From: Antedon mediterranea
Taxonomy: Eukaryota; Echinodermata; Crinoidea; Comatulida; Antedonidae
NCBI RefSeq assembly: GCF_964355755.1
Contig: NC_092678.1
Location: forward strand, 2,751,922-2,815,921
Reading direction: 5' to 3'
Length of the DNA stretch: 64,000 nt
Positions 61,801 through 64,000 of this stretch are shown in pieces; the first letter of the stretch is position 1; the number at the start of each line of letters is the position of its first letter. Below the pieces are notes generated by a model, which saw nothing but the letters and a program-made list of their open reading frames with translations, was not told where the DNA came from and searched no databases. The position numbers and the translations under genes were made by a program.

Positions 61801-64000
61801 TTTTATGGTTCCTTAGAATTATATATGAAAAGAAATATTGTGAAATAACCAATAAACAATATTTTACTTTGTTCCCAGGTGATGTAGGCAGACTGTGAAG
61901 TGACATTAAGGCATTGTACATTTGTTGGAGGCTGCACTAGTCCTGTATACTCTACTCTCAACTTTGACCCTGGTCGACATGCAGAGTATTTTTCTGCTTC
62001 AAAATATCGGTTACCAGGTTCTAAAATTCAAAAAAAGAATTAAAGGCAATTTCAATGTTGGTTGATGATTCAAAGAAAGTAAGAGAACTATATAACAACT
62101 ATACAATAACAAACACTTTAAACACTGCGACACTGATGATCAGCAAATGAGTGGTCGTGCGGTTAAAACAGTTAAACCGTATTTACGTAGCCATAACATC
62201 AGCAAGGTTTCAAAGTCGTCTCGGACCAGGACTATAAACCGTAGGTCCGGTGTACACTTTACAGAACCTAGTACATCGTTCAAGACCAGTAGGGAGTTAC
62301 CAACCAGTGTACTAGTACACACACAGGCACTGTCACTTTTACTGAAGCGGTCACCTAGTATAATATATAATTTACCTTCCATGTAATCATGGCCAATCTT
62401 CTCACCATTCCACTTGAGTCTTCCCACAGGATGATCAGTTAGGGCTACAATCTGCAGGGTGACACTGGTGCCAAGTACCAGGCCTGAGAGTGTGTGGTGT
62501 TGGGTGTTTGGGTCCATTATGGGTAACACTGGTTTGCCATCTTTTAGTAACAGATATCCCTGAATATAGGATCAAAGAAACATATAACTAATTTACCAGT
62601 TTTAGGTAAAAGTTGAATTAAAAACTGTATTTTAGGACTGTTATTTACAGAAATGGCAGCATCTGCAAAAGGTTGAACTGCATCCCATGTAATGTCGATC
62701 CCTGTACCATGCATGCCTGCCAGGCGTGGAGTTGGTGATGCTGGAACAGCTGGACAGCAGACAGTAAGAGGTGATGACTCGTCACTCATTATTCCACACA
62801 GTACATCAGAAGAGGGTTTCATTGTCCGCCATCCTGCATATGTCTAAAACGCAAGAGGACACCAAATGGTTTAGTCTATTCGAAGTCTGTCAAATATTGC
62901 TTAACACAGGTTAAACATACAATGAATGATTCTATATTCAATTCCTGTTTTACATATTACTAATCGAAACATTTTCATGAATCTTGAGTGTAATTGTATA
63001 ATTGAACGAAAATTGTGCCATTTACCTTAGCTGTCACTTCATAGTACTCGCCTGGTTTAAGATTGTTTAGTTTATATCTGATCTGTGTAGCCTTGGAATG
63101 TTCAACATCAACTGTGACATCACCATGAAGTTTACCATTCACATAAACACTAACAAACAGAATTAAAAATTCACTTAATGATAAAATAACAAACTAATCT
63201 ATGTATATTGAAGCCATATGCCTCAATTGTTACATGTATTTATGGATAATATTAGAATCCTATCGCAATATCGTGTTTCTCATAGCGTTGAATAGGGCCT
63301 AAGTATTATACTTTTGTCTTTTATTTATAAACATAACCTGATTTATATTTCTTCAGGTTCCAACTGTCTGTGTACTTAAAAAACATCAATTGTTGGACCA
63401 ATTTGTACAAGGTAAAGAATTCTATATAAACACTTTCTAACCAGTATGATGAGATGACTTTGCCCTTTGATCCTTTCGCCTTCGACCAGCTGATTTGTGC
63501 AGTATAAGCTTCACTAGATGACTCCACCATGAGGTTTGGTGGATTGGGTTTCATTGGACATGTAATTCTGATGTGATCAGAAAGGTCGCTGTTTCTACCA
63601 TCGTCGGTAATTGACTGGATTTGGTATCTATGAGTTGTGCCTATCCAACATATAAATAACAAAGTTAGTGTTAGAGCAATTTAAGTACTAAGTTTTGATG
63701 TTTTTACATGTACCAGGGATTTTTCTGCAGTATTCTTTAGGTTTTGGAGAAATTATTAATTAGTAATTATTAATACTTACCAGGTTTGATATTTGAGATG
63801 CATTTTTCTATTGTACCAATCGCAATGATCGATCCTTTCCTTTTTCCATTCTTATAGAACTGGTACCCTATGATCTCAATAGATTGATGGCAAATCCCTG
63901 GCTTCCAAACCAGTACAACTTCTTGAACACCAAGACTTTTTACAACCATAGCAGGTGCCTGGGCACGACCTCCTGTTAAGCACTGATGGATCTCTGACAC
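52889..64000 (-). CDS. multi-FN3 protein with C-terminal thioredoxin-like domain (3' part)
   Basis: The gene is open at the right edge. 29 exons join in phase to 1,840 residues plus stop: 63781-64000, 63442-63640, 63026-63149, 62649-62843, 62376-62559, 61868-62020, 61676-61777, 61498-61593, 61122-61289, 59972-60685, 59548-59860, 59252-59428, 58607-58885, 58214-58458, 58049-58104, 57744-57922, 57388-57568, 57092-57265, 56624-56928, 56439-56517, 56243-56321, 55999-56135, 55496-55653, 55055-55276, 54711-54774, 54279-54468, 53843-53977, 53411-53560, 52889-53133. About 13 FN3 modules span residues 13-1500; many carry a GYxVYxNGK strand (e.g. GYKVYVNGKQNG). Residues 1355-1405 are Leu/Gln-rich. A thioredoxin-like fold follows (about 1535-1740) with VILFWTKWCLAS and cis-proline GVPTLVIL, then a Ser/Arg-rich tail. 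No membrane segment is seen. Likely an intracellular scaffold; I do not recognise a named orthologue. Confidence 0.85.
53692..53782. mobile_element. MITE family A, copy 5 (FN3 gene intron)
   Basis: A short internally deleted copy with 'ctgtctacactatcaaactt', 'catcatatcactacc', 'gggcatatcacac' and 'ttttgtcaaactagttta'. Confidence 0.65.
59002..59246. mobile_element. MITE family A, copy 6, with ~100-bp insertion (FN3 gene intron)
   Basis: The ends 'aaagctttgtctactctatc' and 'gatagtgtagaccaagcttt' and the centre 'catcatcatgtccatatatg' are typical of family A. Between 'cacatttttagtc' and 'aacataaagtttgatag' (about 59113-59217) lies a non-family stretch with (ttgg)n, absent from the other copies. 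Confidence 0.75.
60910..61062 (+). repeat. 17-bp x 9 tandem repeat (FN3 gene intron)
   Basis: Nine copies of 'gtctaggcagtgaccat', nearly perfect; the first has two changes and the second last has one. It lies in the intron between exons 61122-61289 and 59972-60685. Confidence 0.95.
61391..61490. mobile_element. MITE family A, copy 7, partial (FN3 gene intron)
   Basis: 'tgtctacactatcaaacgag', 'tttgaccaaaacattgtgat' and two copies of 'tgctcaaatatggt.gtgat' are present. The right half is missing and the sequence runs directly into the donor side of exon 61498-61593. Confidence 0.65.

Noticed and set aside
62147-62386. 79-codon plus-strand frame
   Set aside because: It is antisense to an FN3-gene intron and the exon edge, with no motif or splice support.

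Overview
This is a 64-kb piece of an AT-rich, intron-rich animal nuclear genome. Genes have small exons, canonical GT/AG introns and AATAAA signals, and the spaces between are packed with short repeats and MITE-like elements. The protein set (SLC41-type Mg2+ transporter, animal glycerate kinase, 91-residue LAMTOR5, a large FN3 protein) fits a bilaterian. The strong excess of the word TAGGCCTA makes me think of an echinoderm, possibly a crinoid or sea cucumber. That taxonomic call is inference only.

Layout: 1-17.6 kb is mostly accessory DNA. It holds SINE copies, a 2.1-kb TIR element with a visible target duplication, a pogo-like MITE, a tandem array of hairpins, a foldback element with a hammerhead-like core, a G-rich minisatellite and two related 28-30-bp minisatellites inside a 4-kb unit. 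A tentative small spliced gene runs through 5.8-8.8 kb. A LINE 3' fragment sits at 17.65-18.0 kb.

From 18.3 kb the genes are glycerate kinase (+), a small single-pass membrane protein (-), an SLC41 magnesium transporter (+, 9 coding exons), an ankyrin plus coiled-coil protein (-, 3 coding exons), LAMTOR5 (-, 4 exons), a two-finger matrin/U1-type zinc-finger protein (+, 5 coding exons), and the 3' part of a large gene (-, 29 exons, 1,840 codons, open at the right edge). That last gene encodes at least 13 FN3 modules followed by a degenerate thioredoxin-like domain. I rebuilt the exon structures by hand from splice sites and reading-frame phase. Every join in the seven main gene models keeps the frame.

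The genes are unrelated housekeeping or structural genes rather than an operon-like system: serine/glycerate metabolism, Mg2+ transport, Ragulator/mTORC1 lysosomal signalling, and probable RNA binding. Glycerate kinase and the membrane-protein gene are convergent with overlapping predicted 3' ends. The zinc-finger and FN3 genes are also convergent. LAMTOR5 and the zinc-finger gene are divergent and may share a promoter region. The most unusual item is the FN3-thioredoxin fusion, with its WCxxS active-site remnant and Cys-cluster insertion.
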